64,000 bases of DNA, taken from positions 124,001 through 188,000 of the forward strand of contig JANVFP010000001.1 in assembly GCA_027919835.1 (NCBI GenBank). Reading direction: 5' to 3'. The notes beneath the pieces are model-generated. The model was not told the DNA's origin and ran no database searches. It saw only the letters and a program-made list of their open reading frames with translations. The DNA is from Lentinula raphanica (lineage: Eukaryota; Basidiomycota; Agaricomycetes; Agaricales; Omphalotaceae). The position numbers and the translations under genes are program-made. This document shows positions 35,601 to 47,751 of this stretch, in pieces. Each line of letters begins with the position of its first letter. The stretch's first letter is position 1.

Positions 35601-37117
35601 CTAGACAAGTGACACCTGTTGAACTGGATTTTCCGCGAATTCGATTGCCCTCGACGTTGAAAGAGTCTGCATGTAGAAGAAACAGCCATCGCCCCTCCTT
35701 TCCGCAATCTGATATGAATAATTCCCCTTCTTCAGTACGGAACGTACGCACAAAAGTACCGTCTTTGAAACTTTGCATTACATCGGGAGAACCTGACACG
35801 TCGACACAGAATTTATCGCCGTATTGTTCGATGCCAGGTTGCGCGATGAAGCGGCCGAACCATTCGTGAAAGGAATAGTGATGATAAGTTTTGAGAGGTT
35901 TGCCTGAGTCCGACAGTAATTCTGCTCCGCACACTTCAGAGAGCTTCGTGAGGCGTTCAGTACAATGAGTAGGATAAACAGGTTTTTGAGATCCTTCCGT
36001 ATAGGTTGGTGAATGTGTGAAGCTGCAGCGTGGACACACTGCGTGAGGAACGCTTCGAATCTGAAGATTCAATTTCTTCTCGAGAGTGCCGATCGAGTCT
36101 GGGATATCGTTGAGCGCCTTCTTCTGGAACAAATTGGGCTGCCCAGCCAATAATGTCATCGATAGGCCGTACACTTTGAGCAGCTTCAGCAACACATTAG
36201 ATGCTCGTCTTGCAGTCCCTTCAAAAATGCGAATAACTAGAGCAATGGTGAAAGCTATCAGCGTCGGAGTGTTCCATTTATCTGTCAAATCTGTAAATGC
36301 ATCCTCTTGAACGCATAATCAATATCAGGATCACACAAACTAAAGAATAGACATACTATTGTTGATCCTGACAGGCGACAAGGTATCCGGGTATTTTCTT
36401 TTCCAAATCTCCAAAGTGCTTCTTAGAGTCGCCACGTCCTTCACAACCTCTGTAACCTGAGCACTCGCAGCTTCGTTCGTGATCGATCCTACTCGGCCAG
36501 AAACATAGTCAAGCTTCTGCTCGGCGCGGTTCAAGGCACGATGAATTACGTCGGGGGACAAATCATGAGCAAGTCCTTCAAGACACTGCTTGGTTTCGGA
36601 GATAACATCCTTGAGACGATCGACAGCTCTGAGAGCTTTCTTCGCGACCTCCCCAGTAATCCGTAACCGACTCATCTCACCAGAGAGATTGTCTCCGTCA
36701 TCTCCTTCAATTATGTTGCGATTAAGTTGCTCCGTCGTTGCATTCAGCGCACCCTATGATTCGTCTTCATACTAGAAAATTTTAAGAATTAAAAGAACTC
36801 ACAGTCAAACCTTCCAGAATAGCAGGATCATCCAAGGAGGTTGTAGAAGGCACCGCTTCGCGTTGCAATGTACTCGCCGCCATGATGCTTAACCCATAAT
36901 CTACCGGCGCATTGGGAGAAGAAAGACCTTGACTTTTCTGTTCTCTTCTGAGCGCACGTTGTATAGGGTTCGAAGACGGTGACGTGGCTCCTGAATTCGA
37001 TGATAGAGTGAGGGTGGTATTGCCTTCCACGGGCGGGGCCGATTCTCTGGCGATCGACTTTGCCAGAAATTCTGAGTAGTTATTTGCACGTTTCCTACCC
37101 TTTCCGGAGGTAGACAT
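32634..37117 (-). mobile_element. Plavaka/Tnp2-type (CACTA-like) transposase, apparently intact, 1387 aa
   Basis: Seven exons in phase: 37117..36803, 36753..36357, 36305..34444, 34387..34004, 33950..33413, 33358..32697, 32639..32634. The N-terminus is a Ser-rich plus coiled-coil segment (RAVDRLKDVISETKQCLEGL). The core has HAVCPRCSFTH (zinc-binding), NRIRGKSSSTGVTCLACLNL, WGGFLDVTSHHTCFICKCWH, LPYWNPVEQLLVDPMHTMYL (conserved acidic residue), then PSWVTRPPPNVG, LPSHHLAFHIYDFMKSFGNV, WWNFSFENLIGKLQRIPTN and FRQWLMRPDCPD. These are the landmarks of Tnp2/Plavaka transposases of mushrooms, which cut and paste DNA. No stop or frameshift seen. Element ends not identified. Confidence 0.85.
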
Positions 37118-37514
37118 GGTAATCTGGCTTTCGGGAATAATCGATGAGCGTACCCATCATCGAACACTGGAGAAGGACCTACCTTTGTCCTTCAAATCTC
37201 GATGTGGCACAATGACAATGCGAGCTTCAATGTCATCAGCGAGCCAGCTAATCCTGGGTAGATCAAGACATACATACCTTTATTTCAGATGTTGTACAAC
37301 GACAATGCGAGTGAACAACAACGTTGAAGCTGATTGAAAAAACTCATCTGTTCATTTGTCATATTGTACATATAGTAGTGTGGATTTTTTGATGGGCCTG
37401 ATTCCCTGTTCTTCACGTCCAACATATATAGCATACATATAGAACAATTGATCATGGATTACTGACTGTTGTTGAGTATTACAAGAACATAGTATGAAGA
37501 TTAGAGATATATCC
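37118..37514. other. Short intergenic stretch
   Basis: ACGACAATGCGAG-like sequence occurs twice (about 37211 and 37299). The right end of the Plavaka-type element may lie here. Confidence 0.4.
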
Positions 37515-38724
37515 TTAATCCTCATGCTCTTGTAAAACGAACCCAGGTATCTTCTTAAATTTGAGGTCCTGTAACTGGTGCGGAAGGAGATTCTGGAGAT
37601 ATTCGCGACGGAAGATCTGTTTCGGGTAACCAGGAGGTGGTTCGCGATTGTCGACGATATTAGAGCGAACTCGTTTGAGTTGGTATCGACCCTGTTGTGT
37701 GAAAACCTTCTCTTCAGCTTTCGGTGTTTGGTCCACCTTCTCGAAGAGCGACCTGAACGACTCGTGTCTGAACCAGAGTATTTTCACCAACTTCACGTCC
37801 TGTTTCGTCGAAATACCGTCAATTATAACGTCTTCTTCGCCATCTTCCTCGTCAGACATGCCGCGCTCCCCCAGTATTCCGACAGACTCCTCTACATATG
37901 ACCAAAACGCTTCCATCTCATCGTCTTGGACTTGTTGAGCAACTTCGAGCATGACTGCAGCGGTTTTCAACCTATTCTGATGTTTCTGCAGTAGGGTTAG
38001 ATCAACGTCAACGTTAGAAGGGGATTTTCACTCACCCAATGACGAAGCGCCGAGATCTTACTGGACATTTGACGCTTGTCGTAAGAGTCCAGCAAGCGCT
38101 TTTCTCTGGCCTCCGGCGTCTCTCCTGGAAGTTGACGATGATTTTCTATCGTCTTGTAGAACTTCGAAAACCTGTCGTAGAATAAGTCCTTCCACTCAAC
38201 CTTCTTTCCAAACCGTCCATCCGGAGTTCCTGCGTGTATCCGCCTCGCTTCTCGGCTGAGTTTACCGAGCAGGGCGTTATTCCAGAGAGACTTTCTCATC
38301 TGCGCAGCTGAGAGACCCTTCCAATGAAGACTAGTATTCACGAGCATGGGACCAGCACTGTTATCGCCATTTGAGTGAGCCTTCAGGCGTTCATCCGACG
38401 GATTTTGTATGCCGACCACCTCATAATTATTTTGGGTGATGCCCAATGCGGTTTGGTATAATTCGCGAGTAAGATTCTAGCCAACAAAAAGCATCAGGCC
38501 CACAGAAAGAAATCACAGAACTCTTGGAAGCAGAAACGTACGTTGATGTTAGCCCTGATCTCGTCCTCGCTGTAGTACTCCAGCACGGGGTTCAAACTCC
38601 ACTTTTCCGCAACCTTGTGCTCATTACTCTCTATCTTGTTCATATCGGAGTCGTCTGGTTTCTCATTTTGAGGATCTCGTTCTTCCTCCTCCTCTTCTAC
38701 TTCTTCACCTCTACCCGTACCCCT

Positions 38725-39330
38725 AGCCTCTCCTCCTCCTGCTCCTCCTGCTCCTCCTGCTCCTCCTGCTCCTCCTGCTCCTCCTGCTCCTGCTCCTCCT
38801 GCTCCTGCTCCTCCTGCTCCACCTCCGCTTCTGCCACCAGCGCTACCACCAGCGCATCAGGAAAAATATTCTCAGCTCTAGAGTCCCCAGAGATACCCCC
38901 CAATTCCTAGGCTGCTCAGAGATTTTTGTGAACTTTGAAAGATCAAAAAACATCCTAGAGATCCTGAAAGCATCTGAAAGCACCAGAAAGCACCAGAAAG
39001 CATCAGAAAGCACCAGAAAGCACCCAGAGAATTTTTAGAACCCTCAAAGAACTCAGATACTCTAGGCTCTCTGAGACTACCTAGGAATTGGGGGGTATCT
39101 CTGGGGACTCTAGAGATGAGAATATTTTTCCTGATGCGCTACCACCACTTCTACCACCATCGCCACCGCCACCGCCACCTCCACCTCTTCCACCTCCACC
39201 TCCACCTCCACCTCTTCCGCCTCCACCTCCACCTCTTCCACCTCCACCTCCACCTCTTCCACCTCCACCTCCACCTCCACCTCCACCTCTTCCACTTCCA
39301 CTTCCACCTCTTCCACCTCCACCTCCGCTG
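38725..39330. repeat. Low-complexity Gly-coding tracts flanking the MITE
   Basis: Plus-strand (CTCCTG)n near 38725..38825 and (CCACCT)n near 39150..39330. On the minus strand they code for GAGGAG- and GGRGG-type runs. Long open frames on the other strands here are by-products of the repeat. Confidence 0.85.
38852..39139. mobile_element. MITE, 288 bp, with 60-bp terminal inverted repeats
   Basis: Left arm 38852..38911 and right arm 39080..39139 are inverted copies with one mismatch; similarity continues inward with gaps. Ends are GCGCATCAGG and CCTGATGCGC. The 8-bp TACCACCA occurs directly outside both ends (38844..38851 and 39140..39147). The centre holds a small tandem repeat of AGAAAGCACC. 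No coding capacity. An 8-bp target duplication fits hAT- or KDZ-mobilised MITEs. Confidence 0.88.
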
Positions 39331-40024
39331 CCGTCACTATTGCGAGTTGGTCTTCCTTCTCTACTAGGGCCTCCTCTTCCTCCCTCACCACTCCCCCCCG
39401 TTCCCCCTGCTTTTCCGCCATTACCTCCCGTTTTGCTACTTCCCCCACGTCCATGGCTACTACCCGATGCTCCGCCTTCTCCGGATCGATTTTCGTCGTC
39501 GTCTTCATCTTCATTGTCCCCGTCGTTGTCGACAATCATCTCTGCGGCACTTTCATATGGGGTCTCTGGACGCTATTATCCGAAAACTGACGTTGAGATC
39601 CTGGAGGTCGGCATCGTAGTAACAATTGGTTTACCTTGGGAATGTGATGATGGTTAGTCTTCTGTTTTCCTTTGTGCGATGGCTGAAATGTACAGAGTGA
39701 GGATGGGCAAAATGAATCAGTGGAAATACCACTGACTTTTGAGGCTATCGGGTTCATCTCGATATCTTCCTCTTCCTCTGATTGATCTGAATCGTTCGAA
39801 TATTCATCGGACTCGACCATCTACGAGTACAGTAGGCCAATTCAGTTCCAAGATATGCATTCATGATGAGTCTGGAATGCGTACATAGATAGAAGGCTTT
39901 CCCTTTTTGACCGAACCATGTTGTATAGGCGTTGAGCCTGAAGAACTACGCCGTTCCTCTGTGTACTATCGGAGATATATGAGTTCAAGATAGCTGTTTA
40001 CATGAATGCCATTTGCGCACTTAC

Positions 40025-43000
40025 TTTTGGTTTCATCAAAGAATACCTGTGTTTGGTTAACCTGTTCGGTTCTGTTCTGACAGGTGCATGTCGCAAGCTT
40101 TTCTTGAGACCTCCGAACAACAGTTGCGACGGATATCGAGGTGATGGAGAGGTGGTTGAATGGTGGGCTCTCGACTGACCGAGGAATAAGATTGTATGCT
40201 AGGATGAGACAGTTGGTGAGCTACGCACATCATGATCAGATGGTGATTGAAACGAGTTTGTCTCCACGGGACCACGATAATTGGAGGAGCTATGAAGAAA
40301 TGGAGTATGGGGTGTAGTGGATGGCGTCGCAGAATCGGAGACAAAATTGATCTGAAAGTCGGTTTCGTTTGTTCAAACAACAGCTTAGACACCACAGAAG
40401 GAATATACCTCGTGTTTTTGTAGAATATGGTGTAGCTCTCTATTTTGCATAGTTTTCGTCAAGTTGTCGTCTTGGAGAGCGGATATAACTGAAGCCGAGT
40501 TTCCGTACTTCGATGATGTTCCTTGAGTGGATTGCAGCAGCAAAACCTGGTTCTTCAACTGCTTCTCTTGCTTCAACGCTTCTGCCAGTTTTCGCTCACT
40601 TTCGGTGAGGCGAATTTCATCCAGCTACAGAGAATGAGATGGATTTGATTGAGAGTAATAGCGATATGCATACCTTGATCTGAACCGAGATAGCTTGGTG
40701 TGCTTCCTCTGCGCGCAGTAATTTATCTTGAGTGTCTTGCAGACATTTCTGGTGAAAGTCTGTTGAGTTTTCAAGAAGATGATTCAAATTGAGGTCACTC
40801 GACTGTTTGATCTTTGTATGCATTCTCCAGTTCCACGAATTGACTCTGACGATCATGTTTGTGATGTATATCTTGCAATTCCAAAACGTATGACTTACTT
40901 TGGGAACCTTTCCCGCTTGATCGCGTCGTAGTGATGTCAATTGATCCTGGACAAGAAATTATGAGTAAGGGCAATGCGTTGACGATGCTATCCATACTCT
41001 GGATATTTTTTGAGCTTGAGCATGTTCTGCATCTCGTTTGCGCGCAGTAGCTTCTGCTTCCCGGGCATTTTCTTCCAGGATTTGCACATCTTCTTCAAGG
41101 TCTCGATGAGAATCTTGAATCCGCCGATAATCAACCTTTGAAAGATTTCAGTACTAGAAATATACAAGACGGTAAAAATGCACGAACGTGCAGATCCTCG
41201 TAGTCACTTCGTAGGTTGGTCACTGATAACTGTCAGCTGAAATATGCGCGAACGAGTGGCAGTAGCTTACATTCATCTTGGAGCTCCTTAATTCTTTTAG
41301 ATCCTTTCTCAATCTGCGAAGCCTGGTGTTGGATGGTAGTATCCTTCTGCACTGCTAGTTTGTTGAGCTCTTCGACCTCAGTACATTGTTTCTGTTATCG
41401 TAATGATGAATTGCCTCGAAGATGCAGGGATATAAAGTTACCTGGTAATCGAGCGTCTTCTGCAACAGCGCATCTTTGCGTAGGTTGACATCTTGGGAAT
41501 GCTTCTCCATTACTGTGTCGATTTCAATAGCTTGAATCTAGATACTTTCGATTACAAGTGGTGTATGAAATGAAAAAGGAGACAAACCTTTAAGTTGGCT
41601 TCTGCAATCTTGAGCTCTTTGCGTGTTTCCTGTCAGCGGTCAGGTTAATGATAATCCAGAGTCCTCATGCAATCAATATGAATACCTCCAATTTCTCAAG
41701 AGTGCGATCGTATGCCTCCTTGAGCGAGTTTTCCGAAAGATCATGCCCGTGACTTCCGGATAGGGCAGGTGCAGTTGTGATTTCGACCCCCTCAAGACTG
41801 TGTTTCTCTTTCTTGATCTTTCGTTCAGAGACGTTGTCTGCGTAACGATGCTTCGCCAGCTCAATGAGGTCGGCTAGAATCGAGTGCTCAGCCTGAATAT
41901 CAGCCCAGCGGAAGATCTTGACTTCGAGTTCCTTGAGGGATTCGAGTCTCTGCAAGAAGAAATGAGACGAACATATCAAAAGGCAGGAAGATTGTGCGCA
42001 CAGCTAGCCACGTTGTTGTGTTATCTGAGTACATGTTGCGGGAACTCAACGCCACAATGAAACTGAAAGTCTCTTCAAGAACATCATCGGAACTGCCTTC
42101 GAACGATTTGAAAGATAACTAATGGCCAATCAGCTGCAGATCATCATGCGAATAGAGACACAAACCTGGGATTCAACGTAGTCGGAGTCATCTTGGTCTT
42201 CTTCGTCGCTCGTTCGCTCTGACTCCCTGCCGGCTTCTACTACTTGATCCCCTTCATCGCTCACCATGACCGCTTTCTCCAACTCACTGCCCGCTTTTAC
42301 TTCGGAACTCAAGGGATGGAGGGCTAAGTGCCGTTCCAATTCGAAATCCTACAGCCACTGCATCAGCATCTCGCCGCGACGTGCAAGTCTAATTGATTAT
42401 CACCTCGTACAGTCTTCGATAGGTGTTCTCCATGATTTTCAGTTCATGATATAACTCGTGAACCCTGTGCAATAAGAACTGGACAACCGTTTGAAAGTGG
42501 GTAAATCGAGAATGAGGAAAGACTTACTGAATTATCATCTACGATGTCATTTACTCTTCTACTAAGGCTGGTCCCTTCGGTGCTCAACCGACGCAGTGTA
42601 CCACCAAGCTCCTGATGACAAAGATGAGGAGAGTATAGTACAAAAATACAACATGCACATACCTTCAAGATGTCGTCCACTGCATGCATGGTTGTTTCAT
42701 GATTTGAACCGAGATGCCCTGGCTAATGAAGTTGAGTTGGTTAGTCGTATAACGTATGCGCAAAAACGCACCATCGATTCTATGCGCGTAGTCAGGTCGA
42801 GGATGACGGCATTCTTGATACGTAGTTCCTCTTCAGCGATGACGAGACGAGAGGATAGGTTCTTGTTTGCTACCAAAGCACGAGAAATGATGTCTTGTTG
42901 GTTTATAAAATGCGCGATAGTAGTGCGAAGTGAATCCAGTTCCATGCGATTTGGCTCAGGGAGATATATCAGTCGGACTTTCTGTGATACGAGTCAGTGG

Positions 43001-43277
43001 TTTGCTTAGGGAATTGAAAACGACGAGCACGCACAGAAGACTGAGATCCTGTGGCTTCCGCTTCCGTATCGGTAGAAGATACTCCTCTCTTGACAGCAGT
43101 ATCAAAGCGTCGAATATGGGACAAATGTGTTTTCGGTTCTTGGTCATCCGGGTCGGTAGAAAAAGCTTCTCTCTCAGTATGAGCAGGGTCAGGAGATACA
43201 TCCTTGATCAAGGTATGAGTGACCAGCTGGGAAGATCAAGGTTGAGAGCATACCATGTCGCTTTCTAGGGCACTCAT
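40025..43277 (-). CDS. Coiled-coil protein, N-terminal part of the MITE-split gene
   Basis: Starts MSALESDM (43277..43254), then many short exons, nearly all phase 0, separated by 50-65 nt introns. Sample segments: SSKVRLIYLPEPNRMELDS, LVIAEEELRIKNAVILDL, SLKELEVKIFRWADIQAE, EELNKLAVQKDTTIQHQ and a Ser/Pro end SRAHHSTTSPSPRYPSQLL then RHAPVRTEPNRLTKHRYSLM. It reads as a long coiled coil of the golgin/centrosome type without a diagnostic domain. The last exon can either stop at 39998 or splice from 40025 (GTAAGT) into the exons at 39965 and onward. KVRL.. in exon 3 and the basic end resemble the coiled-coil gene at 56036..63615, so the two are probably paralogues now separated by the KDZ element. 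Confidence 0.65.
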
Positions 43278-43678
43278 CCGATTCCAAGTCGATGCGAACG
43301 TAGAATTATAGGGAAAAGGAAGTATAGAGATGGACGTCTTTTAAGACGCGAGGAACAGGTAGGACAAAGACACTGCAACGTGCAGCTATGGGCATCTTGT
43401 CTTTCTTTGTTGAAAGGCTCTTTGTTATTCAATGGCAATGGCATTGTCAATGTCTGCGATAAACTCGATAAGCGCCTATCCGCCGAACGGAGTTAGCTTG
43501 GCGCTTATCATGCTACGTCCATCCGTACTGCTTTGTTCGAGTGATATTTCTTGGTCCACGTAGTATTCATGACGCGCGACCGATGAGCGTCCGATAAGCG
43601 ACCGATGAGCGTCTGGTTCTATGGCTGAACACAAGTAAGTACAAATTTTAACCTGAAAGTATCTGAAGCGACACTAAC
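43278..43678. other. Left flank of the KDZ element
   Basis: Upstream region of the coiled-coil gene. ATGGCTGAACACAA followed by GTAAGT at 43635 looks like a first exon and donor. The matching acceptor (TTCAG, 52372) is on the other side of the KDZ element. Confidence 0.45.
43672..43678. repeat. Target site duplication, left copy
   Basis: CACTAAC, repeated directly after the other end of the KDZ element at 52355..52361. Confidence 0.85.
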
Positions 43679-43954
43679 CACTTCAGGCACCCTTAAATCC
43701 TGCCGACTTAGGGGGGATTACCGTCCAAATACCCTCCCCTAATAGGGGGGCAATACCGGGCAATTACCCAATGGGTATTACCTAAACTGGGTAATACCCT
43801 TCCTCTAGTGTCAGGGGTCCTTGTCAGGTATTACCCCTGTGGGTAATACCATCCTCCCTATATACATTGTTATTAAATGAACACATAGCTTCCCATCAAT
43901 ATTACTGCTATTATACTATTACAACTCAGTCTCCTGACAACAATAACTTACTAA
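43679..43954 (+). repeat. Left terminal inverted repeat of KDZ element
   Basis: 276 bp, about 98-99% identical to the reverse complement of 52079..52354. Contains GGTATTACC/GGTAATACC motifs. Confidence 0.9.
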
Positions 43955-44029
43955 TACTATGCATGTTGTTATCAAGCAAAAACATAGCTTGCATACCAAT
44001 GCTACAGCTATTGTACTATTACAACTCAA

Positions 44030-44170
44030 TGTCAGGACATTGATAGAATACTCATACTGTATACTTAGTGTCTATGCTTATGCTCATCAATATTCACAAC
44101 TCAATGTCAGGACATTGATAGAATACTCATACTGTATACTTAGTGTCTATGCTTATGCTCATCAATATTC
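44030..44170. repeat. 71-bp tandem duplication in the left subterminal region
   Basis: Two adjacent identical copies of a unit beginning ACAACTCAATGTCAGGACAT. Confidence 0.85.
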
Positions 44171-44536
44171 TCATATAATACATAATTGTAGCAACAATAT
44201 GACCAGAACAGTTGAATCTTGGTTAGTTCAATTTTCGATTAACCATGATAGATTGAATTATCACAGGTTGCATGATATAAAAATTGGGTATCCAATAATT
44301 AATATCTTACATGAAATCTTGGCTACTTGAATTTTCAATACATCATTGTGGATTGTATTCCAAATTATAGGTCTAGTATCCAATGGTTTTACCCTACAAT
44401 AAAATCTTGGCTATTGAATTTTCAACATATCATTCTAAATTGCATATCATTGTAGATTGCATTACACATTGCATAGTATTATAAGTCTGGCATCCAATGA
44501 TTATAAGTCCGGTATTCATTGGTAATATCCTACAAG

Positions 44537-44815
44537 AGTAATGTTCTACAAGGGTATTACCACTGTAGTAATACCCTACAGTGGTAATACCCTACAGTGG
44601 TAATACCCTACAGTGGTAATACCCTACAGTGGAATACCCTACAAGGTAATACCCTACAGTGGTAATACCCTACAAGGGTAATACCCTACAGTGGTAATAC
44701 CCTACAGTGGTAATACCCTACAGTGGTAATACCCTACAGTGGTAATACCCTACAAGGGTAATACCCTACAAGGGTAATACCCTACAAGGGTAATACCCTA
44801 CAAGGGTAAATCTTA
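44537..44815. repeat. Left subterminal minisatellite
   Basis: About 17 units of roughly 16 bp, GGTAATACCCTACAGT with variant GGTAATACCCTACAAG. Units abut without spacers of unique sequence. Confidence 0.9.
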
Positions 44816-44881
44816 CTGTTGCAATATAACTAGTTTTGTACCATGTGCAAATGTAGGTATAGACAGTAAAACATTCTAGTC

Positions 44882-47751
44882 CTATATCTCATCCTGTATA
44901 TTAATATCTATATCATTTACTGTTAAGGCATCAATGTGCTCTATTAGACCTATATCCAAGTCATCTTCATCCAACTCTGAGTCTTCAACATCTTCATCTG
45001 CCTCACAGACTCGATCAACTAGCTCTGCTTGAATTTCATGCTCAACCTCCCTTAATTCTTCTGGACCAGGTCCTGCAAAATCTGGAGTGAAGTCTAGTTG
45101 AAGTCCACTCAATGCTTGAGTCCACAAGACAGACAGCCGTATAAGATTTACACGCTGCTGCCACAGTTGGTACTGAAGATCAATATCTGTAGAACTATCC
45201 ATTAGTGGCATTAGATACTATGGTTGATACATACCTTGTGTACTATCAATAGCAGATAGAACAACTTTCCATTCTTCTGAAAACCACTCCTCCATTACGA
45301 GGACTTCATGCTTCAATCGGAGCATTTCTTCATCACACCGATCCCGGAGCAGAATACCTTGTATGCCTACTCTAACCTGTTCATCTGACAACCAGAGGGG
45401 AGGGTCCACTGAGTTATCTTCGCCTTCAAGCCCACAGTCATCCCAAATTGCATCATCTACATCCAATGAAAATAGTTCCTTCATAGGAATTGGACGAGGG
45501 GCTACAGCATGAGCGGGGGCTTTCTTTCTTGCAATCTGGTCAGACATTCTTTCGCAGAGCTTGTTGTAATTGCGAGCAAGCGATTGAATGCCTCCATCAC
45601 GCTGTTTGACGGTATCTTCAGTATGTCTATGGAGTTTCCGCTGCGAAGCTAAGCAGACACATCAAAGTTACAAAATATAACAAAAGAATTGTGATATCAC
45701 TTACTATTCATCTGCCGTCGAAAGCTTCGCTCAAGCCGATCTCGCTCAAACTTGCGGGCTTGTAGGCGCTGTCGTAGGCGAATCTTAAGGGCACGAGCAT
45801 TCATGCGATCAGTGATAAAAGGACTTGATGCTAGGTGTCGATATTCTCTTTGTCCATCAACCCCTAATGCCTGTTCCTTTGCTGACAATGATGACTGTGC
45901 TTTAGCAAACTTTTCTTTGAGCAACGGAAGTTCCATCTCAGCCTCCGCAATTTCATACGGCTCCGACAATGGGCTGGAAATGGTATCTGTAAGATCTTTC
46001 ATACTTTTTCGCAAAGTATCTCGAGCCTTCCTTATGCGAAGGGCATCCTCGATAGCTTGTTTACCAGCAGTACGTGATTGACCTGCAAAACAAGGAGTGA
46101 GCATGAAAATTGTGAAGGTTGGGTATTACCCTGACTAGGTATTACCCTGACTAGGTATTACCCTGACTAGGTATTACCCTGACTAGGTATTACCTGCACT
46201 GGGTATTACCCTGACTAGGTATTACCCTGACTAGGTATTACCCTAGCTAGGTATTACCCTGACTAGGTAATACCCTCACTGGGTAATACCCTCACTGGGT
46301 AATACCTCATTGGGTAATACCCTCACTGGGTATTACCCTCACTGGGCCTCACTGGGTATTACCCTCGCTGGGTAATACCCTCACTGGCCCTCACTGGGTA
46401 ATACCCTCACTGGGTAATACCCTCGCTGGGTAATACCCTCGCTGGGTAATAAAGGCAAACAAAGAAAACACTTACGAGGAGATGGCTGTGTTGCATGTAT
46501 CTTCTGCTCTTCCCACTGCTCACGCAGAAATTCTGCTTCATGAGTGGACCACCGCACATTCAACTCAGCTTCTTCACGTTTTGTTTGAGCCAGCTTCCAT
46601 TTGCGTGCAATCCAAAGACCAAAGGCTTTTAAGCTCTCATTATCAGCATGCTGAACCTGGGAGTCCAGTGTATAAAGCCGTATGAAGTGCTGCCAAGAAA
46701 TACAGTCAGTGTACTAACCTGACAAGACATATGATTACTTACACCACACACCCGCAGGTAAGCGATAAGTTTACTGATTGAGTGCCAAAAGCGCTCACAC
46801 CCTTCACCGTCTGATAGTCCAAATCCAGTACATTTACGGGGATGATAGACACACTGGCATCCCCAGCCATGACCAAACGCATGGAACACTGAGATTGCAA
46901 AGCTCATGCGAGGAAGATGTTCCTTCAAAAAACCCCATTTCACGCAGCTACGTTCTAGCTGACACGCAATGTCGTAGAGGAGGCCAACAGTAGATGTGAA
47001 GGGGATATGGTTGAATAACTGGTCTAGAAGAGCGAGGGCATAATGCTGCCTTTCTCCGGGGGTGGTCATGTTGACAAGCCAGAGAACACGGTCATGTCGA
47101 CATAATAGACCCATGAGTGCTGTTGCATCAAAGAACTGGGTACTGGCCTTCTCGCGATAGCCATCTGCTGCCGTGAAGCTTTCACTGCATGCATCCAAAA
47201 CTGACTTCGGAACCTGCAGGCCATCTTCGACTTCGTCATCGGTGGTACTCCTAGCTGCTTTTGCTGTATGAGAGGGTCTTCGTTCTTCGACAATATCTTT
47301 CCAACGGTCGACACACTCCTGAGGTAAAAAAACACTCTGTGGGTGCACATGTTGTGGATCCCGAGGCTGCTTGTTATGTTTCTGATTGAAACACGCATCG
47401 AGACAAACAATGAAGCTGGTACTAATGAGCAATATTAGCCACCAGTACAGTCCATCAATAGAGAGTCATTTACCCGTATGCAAAGTCAGAGTTCCCGCCA
47501 AAACACAAAGGGCATCGAGCCCGAAGGTATTGAGATGGGCGTGTCCTAGTTGAGTCACTTTCTTCGTCGTCATGCCGAGCTCGCTTCGAAGGCCTGTCCC
47601 CTGTCAAATCTGCGTCGGTCCCCATAGCAGGCGTAGACAGTAGATGAGGTGAGGTTGTGATATCCATCAACCCCTGACGCTCTACCTCCAGATAGGAGTC
47701 TACAAATTGGGTGGTTGCCTGCTGTAGAGCATTATACCACCGAAGAGCCAT
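44882..47751 (-). CDS. KDZ-family transposase, 755 aa
   Basis: Six exons in phase: 47751..47474, 47421..46743, 46689..46476, 46082..45705, 45648..45235, 45186..44882. Landmarks: RCPLCFGG, IVCLDACFNQKHNK, ESFTAADGYREKASTQFFD, ALMGLLCRHDRVLWLVNM, TPGERQHYALALLDQL, VGLLYDIACQLERS, FAISVFHAFGHGWGCQC, YHPRKCTGFGLSDGEGCERF. These match Kyakuja-Dileera-Zisupton (KDZ) transposases with an RNase H-like core; the D, D and E catalytic residues are likely in LDACF, YDIACQ and DGEGCE. The C-terminus is a coiled coil plus an acidic tail. Many KDZ proteins carry an N-terminal Cys-rich CxC module; none is seen here. The minus frame is open for a further Ser/Gly-rich stretch upstream of the ATG. Intron 3 contains a minisatellite. 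Confidence 0.88.
46116..46455. repeat. Minisatellite inside transposase intron 3
   Basis: About 20 units of GGTATTACCCTGACTA grading into GGTAATACCCTCACTG. It fills nearly the whole 393-nt intron, far longer than other introns in the window. Confidence 0.9.

Larger units (their letters stand above)
37515..39965 (-). pseudogene. C-terminal part of coiled-coil/Gly-rich gene, split by a MITE
   Basis: Exons 39965..39885, 39820..39737, 39682..39635, 39572 to about 39148, then (after the MITE) about 38843..38542, 38476..38036 and 37985..37515. The first exons are acidic (SNDSDQSEEEEDIEMN; DNDGDNEDEDDDENRSGEGG) and run into a Gly-rich segment. The MITE enters that segment; removing it and one target copy restores an open Gly-rich frame. 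After it come NPVLEYYSEDEIRANIN, RIHAGTPDGRFGKKVEWKDL and REPPPGYPKQIFRREYLQNL. Upstream exons belong to the coiled-coil gene at 40025..43277, joined through a good GTAAGT donor, so this is probably one gene. With the MITE in place the frame hits a stop, unless the MITE is spliced out. No family recognised. Confidence 0.6.

Noticed and set aside
38524..38910. Plus-strand Cys/Ser-rich frame and the Glu-rich minus-strand frame over the CTCCTG repeat
   Set aside because: Both come from the hexanucleotide repeat and run into the MITE. The Gly/Ala frame fits the neighbouring exons instead.
39088..39657. Plus-strand 189-codon frame rich in proline
   Set aside because: It is the antisense of the Gly-coding repeat in the minus-strand gene. 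The repeat removes stops in several frames.
44537..44815. Regular short repeats that could be mistaken for a CRISPR array
   Set aside because: There are no unique spacers, the genome is eukaryotic, and the array lies within a DNA transposon whose other parts share the motif.
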